A DNA stretch of 64,000 nt, from assembly GCA_963699345.1 (NCBI GenBank), contig CAVOTL010000003.1, forward strand, positions 310,001 to 374,000. Reading direction: 5' to 3'. Below are positions 45,642 to 53,135 of the stretch, one piece after another. Each line of letters starts with the position of its first letter. Within the stretch, counting starts at the first letter, position 1. The notes beneath the pieces are model-generated. The model worked only from the letters and a program-made list of their open reading frames with translations. It made no database searches and was not told the origin of the DNA. Made by a program: the position numbers and the translations under genes. This DNA is from Bog-756 sp963699345. Lineage in GTDB: Bacteria > Actinomycetota > Acidimicrobiia > Acidimicrobiales > RAAP-2.

Positions 45642-47279
45642 ATGACCATGCCGACGCGATGCGAAGTGTCGAGGGACCATCGGAGCACCGCAACTCGTGG
45701 TCCGCGACGAAGCCACCGCTCGAGAGGGTTGGTCGCCTTTCTCGTGGTGGCCTCGGCGGCCACGGCCGCCTTGGTGGCGACACCATCGGCCGCCTTTTCC
45801 GCCGGCGCCCCGAATCCACCGACCGCGGTGACGGCAGTGGCCGATCCGGGCACGACGTCGGTGACGGTGAGCTGGACACCGGGAGTCGGCGACGGCACCA
45901 CGGTCACCGGCTACGAGATCACGCCCTACGTCGGATCGACGGCGCTCCCGGCGACCTCCTTCAGTTCGATCGCGACTTCGGAGACCCTGGGCGGCTTCAC
46001 CTTCGGAACGTCCTACACCTTCACGGTGGTGGCGACGAGCGCCAGCGGACCATCGGGACCATCGGCCCATTCCAATGCGGTGGTTCCGACGGCGTACGCC
46101 AAGGTGCCGTCGAGCGCGGTGGTCAGCGGAGTGCTGTCCCAGTACGTCGAAGTCGCCCACCCGACGGTCACCTACGTGCCGGTGTCGTCCGCCCAGTCCG
46201 AGTCCGACGGACGCGGTGGGAGCTTCACGGCCGTGGTCGGAGAGAGCACCGCCGGCGTGGCGACCTCGACCGGGCAACTGGTGTTCTTCTTCCACGACGG
46301 CATGCTGGTGGGCCTGGACAGTGCCGTCGAGAAGTATGCGGTCACGGAGTTGGTCGCCACCGGAACAGGATCCTTCCTGGTCCACTACGTCACGTCGGCA
46401 GAGTCCACGATCACCCCGGTGACCTTCACGTGGAACGGCACGTCGTTCGTAGGTGACGCCACGCCTCCGGGTGACGGCACCGCCGTCGCGCCGTCCCCGC
46501 CCGGCTATCAGACCGTCTCGCCGGCCACCTCCCTCGCGGCGCCTGTCGGTGGGATCGCCGGGACCACGGACTCCGAGGGCTACTGGATGGTCGGTGCCGA
46601 CGGGGGGATCTTCAACTTCGGGGACGCCGGGTACTACGGCTCGATGGGCGGCAAGCCCCTGAACGCTCCGGTGGTGGGCATCGCCGCCACCGCCGACGGC
46701 AAGGGCTACTGGCTGGTGGCGGCCGACGGGGGGATCTTCAACTTCGGCGACGCCGGGTACTACGGCTCGATGGGCGGCAAGCCCCTGAACGCTCCGGTGG
46801 TGGGCATCGCCGCCACCGCCGACGGCAAGGGCTACTGGCTGGTGGCGGCCGACGGGGGGATCTTCAACTTCGGGGACGCCGGGTACTACGGCTCGATGGG
46901 CGGCAAGCCCCTGAACGCTCCGGTGGTGGGCATCGCCGCCACCGCCGACGGCAAGGGCTACTGGCTGGTGGCGGCCGACGGGGGGATCTTCAACTTCGGC
47001 GACGCCGGGTACTTCGGCTCGATGGGTGGCCGACCGCTGGCCAGCCCGGTCGTGGGCATCGCCGCCACCCCGGACGGCGGTGGCTACTGGCTGGTGGCGA
47101 CCGACGGGGGGATCTTCAACTTCGGCGACGCCGGGTTCAAAGGATCGCTCAGCGGCTCGCCGCACACCGAGCCCATCACCGGGATCAGCGCGGCATCCGA
47201 CGGCAACGGCTATTGGCTGGCCGGTGCCGATGCCAGCCTCTACGCCTTCGACGTCGCCCCCGCCATCAACTGGCCGTAG
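45642..47279 (+). CDS. secreted GYW-repeat protein 2 with fibronectin type III domain
   Basis: A 545-residue exported protein, frame intact. The signal peptide runs to about residue 52 (LVAFLVVASAATAALVA). Residues about 56-150 form a fibronectin type III domain (PNPPTAVTAVADPGTTSVTVSWT ends with GPSGPSAHSNAV). A beta-rich region follows (150-310), then five full and one partial copy of a 42-residue unit of the form GYWLVAADGGIFNFGDAGYYG. GGGAG lies 9 nt before the ATG. The repeats resemble those of protein 1 but have their own wording (MGGKPLNAP). Function unknown; a surface-exposed binding or adhesion role is an inference. Confidence 0.8.
   Translation: MTMPTRCEVSRDHRSTATRGPRRSHRSRGLVAFLVVASAATAALVATPSAAFSAGAPNPPTAVTAVADPGTTSVTVSWTPGVGDGTTVTGYEITPYVGSTALPATSFSSIATSETLGGFTFGTSYTFTVVATSASGPSGPSAHSNAVVPTAYAKVPSSAVVSGVLSQYVEVAHPTVTYVPVSSAQSESDGRGGSFTAVVGESTAGVATSTGQLVFFFHDGMLVGLDSAVEKYAVTELVATGTGSFLVHYVTSAESTITPVTFTWNGTSFVGDATPPGDGTAVAPSPPGYQTVSPATSLAAPVGGIAGTTDSEGYWMVGADGGIFNFGDAGYYGSMGGKPLNAPVVGIAATADGKGYWLVAADGGIFNFGDAGYYGSMGGKPLNAPVVGIAATADGKGYWLVAADGGIFNFGDAGYYGSMGGKPLNAPVVGIAATADGKGYWLVAADGGIFNFGDAGYFGSMGGRPLASPVVGIAATPDGGGYWLVATDGGIFNFGDAGFKGSLSGSPHTEPITGISAASDGNGYWLAGADASLYAFDVAPAINWP
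46573..47240. repeat. 126-bp coding tandem repeats of GYW protein 2
   Basis: Five units plus a partial sixth. The first three or four are almost identical at DNA level; the last two diverge. Confidence 0.88.
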
Positions 47280-47347
47280 TCGCCCGCCGCGTTCGGACAC
47301 CAGGACGGGGCGCATGGCTCCCCCGTCGGAGGCGGCCCGCCAGGGGG

Positions 47348-47614
47348 TCAGAACCCGGATCCGCTCCGGGTGAAATAGGTCCACGCGGCGTCGACGGGGT
47401 CCACGCCATTCTCCGACCCGACGCCACCGCGCCGGAGGTCGTCAGCGGACGGTGGTGGTTCGACCAATCTGGGCTCCTCCGCGTACGGCGAATCGGGCGG
47501 GTCGTCCTTGGACGTCTTCCCGCCGTCACGGACCAGGTAGGTGGGCACCCCGTCCGAAAACCAGCGGTGCTCATGGAGCTGGAACGGGTCCGTGTACCAA
47601 CCTTCTTCAGCCAT
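47348..47614 (-). CDS. small DUF2510-domain protein
   Basis: An 88-residue acidic protein. The start EEGWYTDPFQLHEHRWFSDG is a DUF2510 motif (GWY.DP....RWF.G), a short fold common at the N-terminus of actinobacterial membrane proteins, here without a membrane segment. The rest is Pro/Ser/Asp-rich and probably disordered. I chose the ATG at 47614, with GGGAGGG about 10 nt upstream; an ATG in another frame overlaps at 47618. It is convergent with GYW protein 2 (stop 47279). Function unknown. Confidence 0.65.
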   Translation of the reverse strand: MAEEGWYTDPFQLHEHRWFSDGVPTYLVRDGGKTSKDDPPDSPYAEEPRLVEPPPSADDLRRGGVGSENGVDPVDAAWTYFTRSGSGF

Positions 47615-47855
47615 CCATCCGCCCTCCCACTCACGTCGCCGACCGGCCGTCGGAGCGTAGCCCCGGGAGGCAGGACACGACGGCGACGGGCGTGCGAGGA
47701 AGCTCCGTGGCCCCCACGGTGGGCCGCGAGACGGTGGGCCGCGAGGCCACCCCGGCTCCGAGTTCGAGGCCCGGGATCTCGGTCGGAACGTCCGACCACG
47801 TGAAGGCCCCATCCTCCTGAGATCACACAGATTCGTGACATCTCAGTGATCTGCG
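47615..47855. other. 240-bp intergenic region
   Basis: Nothing recognisable apart from the promoters of the two divergent genes. The last 35 bp are AT-richer and include GTGACA (47835-47840), a possible -35. Confidence 0.4.
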
Positions 47856-47861
47856 TATACT
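47856..47861 (+). promoter_or_regulatory. -10 box TATACT of a leaderless promoter (exporter operon)
   Basis: TATACT ends 6 nt before the ATG at 47868. GTGACA lies 15 bp upstream. Confidence 0.6.
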
Positions 47862-47867
47862 GAAGGG

Positions 47868-48386
47868 ATGCCCACCGATGGTGAGATCACGTTCGCCGAC
47901 CACGCCGGCCGCTTCTACTCCCGTCGCTACGGCATGGCTCCTATGGTCGGTCGCCTCCTGGGGTATCTGGCCGTCTGCGATCCACGCGAGCAGAGCATCG
48001 CGGAGTTGGCCGACGCCCTGCTCGCCAGTCGCAGCGCGATCGCCGGCGCCGTCGGCACGCTGGAGACCCTCGGCCTCATCCGACGTTCGCGAGCGGCCGG
48101 CGAGCGGATGGACCGGGTCAGCATCGACATGTCCTCGAGGCGGGCGACGGGCTTCGACATCTCCGAGTACGAGGAGCAGGGCGAGCTGGCCCGGGAAGGC
48201 CTGCTTCTGCTGGAGGGAACGCCCCTCGAACGCCGGGCGAGCCTGCTCGAATGGGTCGCCTTCGCCGATTTCCTGGTCGAGCGCCTTCCCGTGCTCGAAC
48301 AGGAGTGGAAGGACCGACGCGAAGCGCTGCGGGCCGCCGGCGAACTCCCCGGTCCTCCGGACACCCCGACGGCGGCCCCGCGATGA
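47868..48386 (+). CDS. GbsR/MarR-type regulator of the DrrAB-like exporter
   Basis: A 172-residue winged-helix protein. The DNA-binding part is MVGRLLGYLAVCDPREQSIAELADALLASRSAI, then AVGTLETLGLIRRSR, typical of GbsR-like MarR relatives; a C-terminal helix pair completes the dimer interface. Its stop overlaps the ATG of the ABC ATPase gene (ATGA), so regulator, ATPase and permease form one coupled operon. The start at 47868 lies 6 nt after TATACT, a leaderless arrangement. It most likely represses its own operon until an exported drug appears. Confidence 0.78.
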   Translation: MPTDGEITFADHAGRFYSRRYGMAPMVGRLLGYLAVCDPREQSIAELADALLASRSAIAGAVGTLETLGLIRRSRAAGERMDRVSIDMSSRRATGFDISEYEEQGELAREGLLLLEGTPLERRASLLEWVAFADFLVERLPVLEQEWKDRREALRAAGELPGPPDTPTAAPR

Positions 48387-49381
48387 CGCGGCGACCCGGG
48401 ACGCCGGGCATCGTCGCCTCGGGCGTGTGCAAGTCATTCGGCAGCCATCTGGTCCTCGACCGGGTCGGTCTCACCGTCGACGAAGGCTCGATCTTCGCGC
48501 TGCTGGGGCCGAACGGGGCGGGCAAGACCACGATCGTCCGCATCCTCTCCACGCTGATCCAGGCCGACGCCGGGGACATGCGGATCGCCGGACACGACGT
48601 GGTCACCGATCCGGATGGTGTGCGTGCCGTGATCGGAGTCACGGGCCAGTTCTCCGCGGTGGACAACCTGCTGACCGGTACCGAGAACCTCGAGCTGATG
48701 GCCGACCTCCGCCACCTGGGTCGCGACGCCGGCCGGCGGAGGGTCGCCGAACTACTGGCGCAGTTCGACCTCGTCGACGCGGCGGACAAGCTGCTGTCGA
48801 CCTACTCCGGCGGGATGCGCCGCCGCCTCGACCTGGCGATGACCCTGGTCGGCCAGCCGCGGGTGATCTTCCTGGACGAGCCGACCACCGGCCTGGACCC
48901 ACGCAGTCGCCTGACCATGTGGGAGATCGTCCGCGAGCTGGCGGCAGCCGGCGTGACCATCCTGCTCACCACCCAGAACCTCGACGAGGCGGACCAGTTG
49001 GCCGATCGGATCGCCGTGCTCGACCAGGGCCGGATCGTCGCCGAGGGGACGCCCGACGAGCTGAAGAGCCGGATCCCGGGCGGCCATGTCCGACTCCACT
49101 TCGCCGGTCCCGGTCCGCTGCGAGCGGCAGCCGGTCTGCTCCCGGGATCGGCCGCGGACGACGAGCACCTGGTCCTCCAGGTCCCCGACGACGGAACCGT
49201 CGACGCGCTCCGTGAGCTACTCGACGGACTCCACCGGGAGGGGGTCACCGTCGAGCGCGTGTCGATCCACACCTCGGACCTGGACGACGTGTTCCTCGCC
49301 GTCACCGGCAACCGTGTCCCTGCGGGTTCAGGGCCCGGGGGGGACGAGCAGACGGCACCCGGAGGAGTCGCTGTCCGATGA
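48383..49381 (+). CDS. ABC exporter ATP-binding protein, DrrA family
   Basis: A 332-residue ATPase. Walker A GPNGAGKTTIVRIL, Q-loop region VIGVTGQFSAVDNLLTG, signature YSGGMRRRLDLAMTL, Walker B VIFLDEPTTGLDP and an atypical H-loop LLTTQNLDEAD, where the usual His is Gln, as in DrrA-family proteins. The C-terminal 100 residues include the DrrA-like end VSIHTSDLDDVFLAVTG. It works with the permease at 49378 (4-bp overlap) to export a hydrophobic compound such as an antibiotic. Substrate not predictable. Confidence 0.87.
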   Translation: MTRRPGTPGIVASGVCKSFGSHLVLDRVGLTVDEGSIFALLGPNGAGKTTIVRILSTLIQADAGDMRIAGHDVVTDPDGVRAVIGVTGQFSAVDNLLTGTENLELMADLRHLGRDAGRRRVAELLAQFDLVDAADKLLSTYSGGMRRRLDLAMTLVGQPRVIFLDEPTTGLDPRSRLTMWEIVRELAAAGVTILLTTQNLDEADQLADRIAVLDQGRIVAEGTPDELKSRIPGGHVRLHFAGPGPLRAAAGLLPGSAADDEHLVLQVPDDGTVDALRELLDGLHREGVTVERVSIHTSDLDDVFLAVTGNRVPAGSGPGGDEQTAPGGVAVR

Positions 49382-50175
49382 GCACACTCGCCTACACGAT
49401 CAGCGACTCGCGGGTGATGCTGCGGCGGAACCTCAAGCACCAACTGCGGTACCCGTCGATGACACTGATGCTGATCGGAATGCCGATCGTCCTGTTGTTG
49501 CTGTTCGTCTACGTGTTCGGCGGCCAGCTCGGCGCCGGTCTCGGTGTGCACGAGGGCCGTGGCGCCTACCTCGACTACGTCGTGCCGGGACTCATGCTGG
49601 TGACGGTGGCCGCCGCCGTCCAGAGCACGTCGATCATGGTCGCCATGGACATGACCGGCGGCATCGTTGACCGCTTCCGCACCATGGCCATCGCTCGCGC
49701 CTCGGTCCTCACCGGCCATGTGCTCGGCAGCCTGATCCAGACCTTGGGCGCCCTGGGCGTCCTCGTCGGAGTGGCCTTCGCTCTCGGGTTCCGTTCAGCA
49801 GCGGGCATGCTCCAGTGGTTGGCGGTCCTCGGTCTGCTCACCCTGTTCGCCTTCGCGTGGATCTGGTTGGCCGTGGCCCTCGGCCTGGCTGCCAAGAGCG
49901 TCGAAACGGCCAGCAACACCCCGATGATCCTGTTCCTGCTGGTGTTCCTCAGCAGCGGGTTCGTGCGGACCAGCACCATGCCAGCGGGTCTGCGCCAGTT
50001 CGCCGGGTACCAGCCGTTCTCCCCGATGGTCGACACCGTGCGGGGGTTGCTCACCGGGGCTCCGGTCGGTGGCCATGCCGTCGCCGCCATCGCGTGGAGC
50101 CTCGGTATCGCCGCCGGATCCGCCCTCTGGGCGCTCCGCCTCTACAACCGCCGTCGAGCGGTCGATCCGAGCTGA
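49378..50175 (+). CDS. ABC-2 type exporter permease, DrrB family
   Basis: A 265-residue membrane protein with six helices. The first is near MTLMLIGMPIVLLLLFVYVF (residues 24-43); the helix VPGLMLVTVAAAVQSTSIMVAMD and the cytoplasmic DRFRTMAIARASVLTGHVL match the ABC-2/DrrB signature. Near the end, SGFVRTSTMPAGLRQFAGYQPFSPMVDTVRGLL is the conserved extracellular loop and re-entry of this family. It is the third gene of the coupled operon and ends 28 bp before the convergent monooxygenase gene. Confidence 0.87.
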   Translation: MSTLAYTISDSRVMLRRNLKHQLRYPSMTLMLIGMPIVLLLLFVYVFGGQLGAGLGVHEGRGAYLDYVVPGLMLVTVAAAVQSTSIMVAMDMTGGIVDRFRTMAIARASVLTGHVLGSLIQTLGALGVLVGVAFALGFRSAAGMLQWLAVLGLLTLFAFAWIWLAVALGLAAKSVETASNTPMILFLLVFLSSGFVRTSTMPAGLRQFAGYQPFSPMVDTVRGLLTGAPVGGHAVAAIAWSLGIAAGSALWALRLYNRRRAVDPS

Positions 50176-50203
50176 TTCACAGATCCGCGTCGATCCCGGT
50201 CGC

Positions 50204-51454
50204 TCAGAGCGGGTCGTGGGCGTCCGGCCGTGCTGACGTCTGCCAGGTGACCCCGACGCACATCTCGTCAGAGGAGCCGTCGCCGAACGTGACGAAATGC
50301 GGAGGCGCCTTGCGCAGGACCGGCAGTTCTTGTCCCAGTTCGGGGTTGTAGCGGCAATTGATCTGGATCCGCTCGCCGCGACTCACGGGGACGGGCGCCA
50401 CGTTGTACGCCTTTTGGTAGTCGAAGTTGTAGTTCGGGACATTCAGGATGGTCTTGGCCTGCGGCGTTCCCGGATTCAACACCATGGTGAACTTGACCCC
50501 CAACAGGTGCATGTGGGGCTGGATCCTGACGATGTAGCCGTTCGACTCGATGCGCCACGTACACGTGGCCGTGTCACCGGCAGGCGGGTCGTCCGGATTC
50601 TCACCACAGATCTGATCGATGCCCTTGGCCATCACCACCCCGTCGGAGCCGAATCGCTGGTTCAGGTAGTCCAGTGACGCCTGATAGTTGCACAGCGGCC
50701 CGGTCACACCCGACGGACACGGAATGTTCGGCGGGGCGATCAGGTACTGCGATTGCATCGCCAACAGGGGAGTCGACTTCGGCACCGTGTGGAGCGTGAG
50801 CTCGTTGGTGACGGGCTTGTCCCCCACCAACAGGTTGTAGTGCACCTGCTCGATCACCAGACTCCCCTTGGGCAGGGAGATCCCCGTTCCCTTGGGGAGC
50901 ACGTCTTCGCCGTGGCCCGGCGCCCACACGCTGAGGAACGGGGTGCTGATGAGCCCGGCGAGCGACGCGCCGGGAAGGGACGGCGCACCGAAGCACGTCC
51001 ACCCCTTCTTACCGGTGGCCGCATTGGCGGCGACGGCCCGAGCCGTCATGGACGGGGGCACCAATGCGAGAACCGCGTGGTGGACCTCGTGACCACCAGG
51101 TTTGAACAGGCTCGAGATCACATACGAGTTCCGGGTGATGTGCGGATTCACCAGGGTGCAGTGGTAGTCGTCGGTCGCCCCTACGGCCGCATGGGGCGTG
51201 TACCTCGGAGACGCCACCGACACGGTGGAGACATGCGACTGTGAGGACGGGTTCGCAGCAGCCGGCCCCGACGTCAGTGCCACCACGCTGAGCGCACCCA
51301 GCGTGAGCACTACGCCGAAAACCACCGCCACACGCCGCGACCAGTGCGTCGAACCGGCGGGGCCTCGCGGTCCTGGCGGTGCAGGCCGTCGTGGCGCTTC
51401 ACTGATCGCGCGGTCCGAAGGGTCGCCGCCGGCGTACTTGCTTCTATCGGCCAT
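50204..51454 (-). CDS. exported copper type II ascorbate-dependent monooxygenase (PHM/DBH-like)
   Basis: A 416-residue exported protein. One hydrophobic segment (about 41-63, VAVVFGVVLTLGALSVVAL) acts as signal or anchor. All six copper ligands of the PHM fold can be placed: EVHHAV (His125, His126) and QVHYNL (His205) for the first copper; QPHMHLLG (His314, His316) and DEMCVG (Met398) for the second. Cysteines at YHCTLV, WTCFG, IPCPSG and others suggest disulfides. Such enzymes hydroxylate carbon using O2 and a reductant; bacterial substrates are largely unknown. The ATG at 51454 follows GTGACGGAG. A 15-bp palindrome sits 18 bp upstream. Confidence 0.8.
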   Translation of the reverse strand: MADRSKYAGGDPSDRAISEAPRRPAPPGPRGPAGSTHWSRRVAVVFGVVLTLGALSVVALTSGPAAANPSSQSHVSTVSVASPRYTPHAAVGATDDYHCTLVNPHITRNSYVISSLFKPGGHEVHHAVLALVPPSMTARAVAANAATGKKGWTCFGAPSLPGASLAGLISTPFLSVWAPGHGEDVLPKGTGISLPKGSLVIEQVHYNLLVGDKPVTNELTLHTVPKSTPLLAMQSQYLIAPPNIPCPSGVTGPLCNYQASLDYLNQRFGSDGVVMAKGIDQICGENPDDPPAGDTATCTWRIESNGYIVRIQPHMHLLGVKFTMVLNPGTPQAKTILNVPNYNFDYQKAYNVAPVPVSRGERIQINCRYNPELGQELPVLRKAPPHFVTFGDGSSDEMCVGVTWQTSARPDAHDPL

Positions 51455-51472
51455 GGTCTCCGTCACGTCCTC

Positions 51473-51487
51473 GCACCGACTCGGTGC
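51473..51487. promoter_or_regulatory. 15-bp perfect palindrome upstream of the copper monooxygenase
   Basis: GCACCGA-C-TCGGTGC, starting 18 bp before the ATG at 51454. It could be an operator or a 5' UTR hairpin affecting translation. Confidence 0.45.
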
Positions 51488-51962
51488 GTACCCACCCCGG
51501 AGGTGTCTGCTGCGGAGGCTAACCCACTCCGGAACCAAGTGCGTTGGGAGCGGGGACCCGTCCCGGGACCTAGCGGCCGTCACCGGTTGCAGGGTTCCGA
51601 TGGTGCAGAACGAAAACGATGTCCGAGTCTGGCGCTGCTGGTGCACATCAGCGCCGCGTGTGGTTCCCACAGCATCCATGACGGCTCACGGTCAGCGGGC
51701 CGTCACCGGGTGGGTCAGGGAGTCTGTGCCGCCCTGCTCATCCGTCATGGGATCAAGCTCGTGTGCCGACGAGATCACCGCACTTCCGATGCTCTCCTGA
51801 GCAAACTCGACACCACCTCTCACGGAGAACAAACACCCTGCCCAGCCGTTGTCCCTGACTTCCCACCAGCGACCACCCCGGCTTCCGGCGATTTCGTACG
51901 GCGAAGTCCGAATCCTCACGCAGTGGGCCAAACGTCCACATCATCGGGAGATCATGGACCGA
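51488..51962. other. 475-bp region without a supported gene
   Basis: No coding frame with family features is seen on either strand. It would contain the monooxygenase promoter and the 3' end of GYW protein 3. Confidence 0.4.
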
Positions 51963-53135
51963 TCACCCGTGGCCCAACGGCAACGCCGCCATGCCCACGA
52001 TCGGCTTGTTGAGCGTCTGGCCTCCTTTCGACCCGGAGAATTGCGCATCGCCGTAGGCGAAGACACCGCCGTCGGAGGCCACCAGCCAGTAGCCCTTACC
52101 GTCGGTGGTCGGCGCCATCCCGACGATGGGATCGTTCAGGTGGGTGGCTCCGGCGGAACCGGAGAACTGCGCATCGCCGTAGGCGAAGACACCGCCGTCG
52201 GAGGCCACCAGCCAGTAGCCCTTGCCATCGGTGGTCGGCGCCATCCCGACGATGGGATCGTTCAGGTGGGTGGCTCCGGCGGAACCGGAGAACTGCGCAT
52301 CGCCGTAGGCGAAGACACCGCCGTCGGAGGCCACCAGCCAGTAGCCCTTGCCATCGGTGGTCGGCGCCATCCCGACGATGGGATCGTTCAGGTGGGTGGC
52401 TCCGGCGGAACCGGAGAACTGCGCATCGCCGTAGGCGAAGACACCGCCGTCGGAGGCCACCAGCCAGTAGCCCTTACCGTCACTGGTCGGCGCCATCCCG
52501 ACGATGGGATCGTTCAGGTGGGTGGCTCCGGCGGAACCGGAGAACTGCGCATCGCCGTAGGCGAAGACACCGCCGTCGGAGGCCACCAGCCAGTAGCCCT
52601 TGCCATCGGTGGTCGGCGCCATCCCGACGATGGGATCGTTCAGGTGGGTGGCTCCGGCGGAACCGGAGAACTGCGCATCGCCGTAGGCGAAGACACCGCC
52701 GTCGGAGGCCACCAGCCAGTACTGGCTTTCACCCGGAGGGACGACCGCCGACGCGACGATAATCGCGCCTGACGTCCCGGAGATCGACGGGGTCACCGAA
52801 TCGGTGCCGGTGATGGTCTGGCTGCCTGCGGTGGCAAAGGTCGCACCGGAACTGAAGGTGTGGACCCCGTCGTCACCGGCCACGAAGGTGTAGCCGGCCG
52901 GCAAGGTAGCCGCGCCGTCGGAGCTGGTGAAGGCCACCGTGCCGAGGTAGCCGGTGGCGGTGTTTCCGTTGGCGTCGAGGGCGGTGACGGTGAGATCGAA
53001 CGGGGTTCCGGTGGTGGCAGTCGCCGGGGCGGCGACGGCGAAGTGGGTGGGCCCGGTGCTGACCATGTTGGCCGGTGAAGCGAACGAGTCGCCGTCCGAG
53101 TCGCCAGCCGAAGCGCGGGGCGACCGGCACGGCAT
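51963..53135 (-). CDS. GYW-repeat protein 3, probably lacking its original N-terminus
   Basis: A 390-residue protein. Residues about 30-125 are an immunoglobulin-like domain of the bacterial surface type (HFAVAAPATATTGTPFDLTV ... SSDGAATLPAG). Six almost identical 42-residue repeats of the form GYWLVASDGGVFAYGDAQFSG follow. Unlike its two paralogues it has no signal peptide: the frame opens only at the ATG at 53135, just after an in-frame stop, and its first 60 bp overlap the divergent transposase. The simplest reading is that an insertion removed the true start and export signal. It may be a non-functional remnant. Confidence 0.65.
   Translation of the reverse strand: MPCRSPRASAGDSDGDSFASPANMVSTGPTHFAVAAPATATTGTPFDLTVTALDANGNTATGYLGTVAFTSSDGAATLPAGYTFVAGDDGVHTFSSGATFATAGSQTITGTDSVTPSISGTSGAIIVASAVVPPGESQYWLVASDGGVFAYGDAQFSGSAGATHLNDPIVGMAPTTDGKGYWLVASDGGVFAYGDAQFSGSAGATHLNDPIVGMAPTSDGKGYWLVASDGGVFAYGDAQFSGSAGATHLNDPIVGMAPTTDGKGYWLVASDGGVFAYGDAQFSGSAGATHLNDPIVGMAPTTDGKGYWLVASDGGVFAYGDAQFSGSAGATHLNDPIVGMAPTTDGKGYWLVASDGGVFAYGDAQFSGSKGGQTLNKPIVGMAALPLGHG
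51990..52725. repeat. 126-bp coding tandem repeats of GYW protein 3
   Basis: Six units repeat at an exact 126-bp period. Copies differ mainly by silent changes (gtcggtggtc/gtcactggtc, accg/gcca), the most uniform array of the three. Confidence 0.9.

Noticed and set aside
51990..52725. Regular repeats that might be taken for a CRISPR array
   Set aside because: The period is 126 bp, copies are contiguous without unique spacers and translate into a continuous 42-residue protein repeat.
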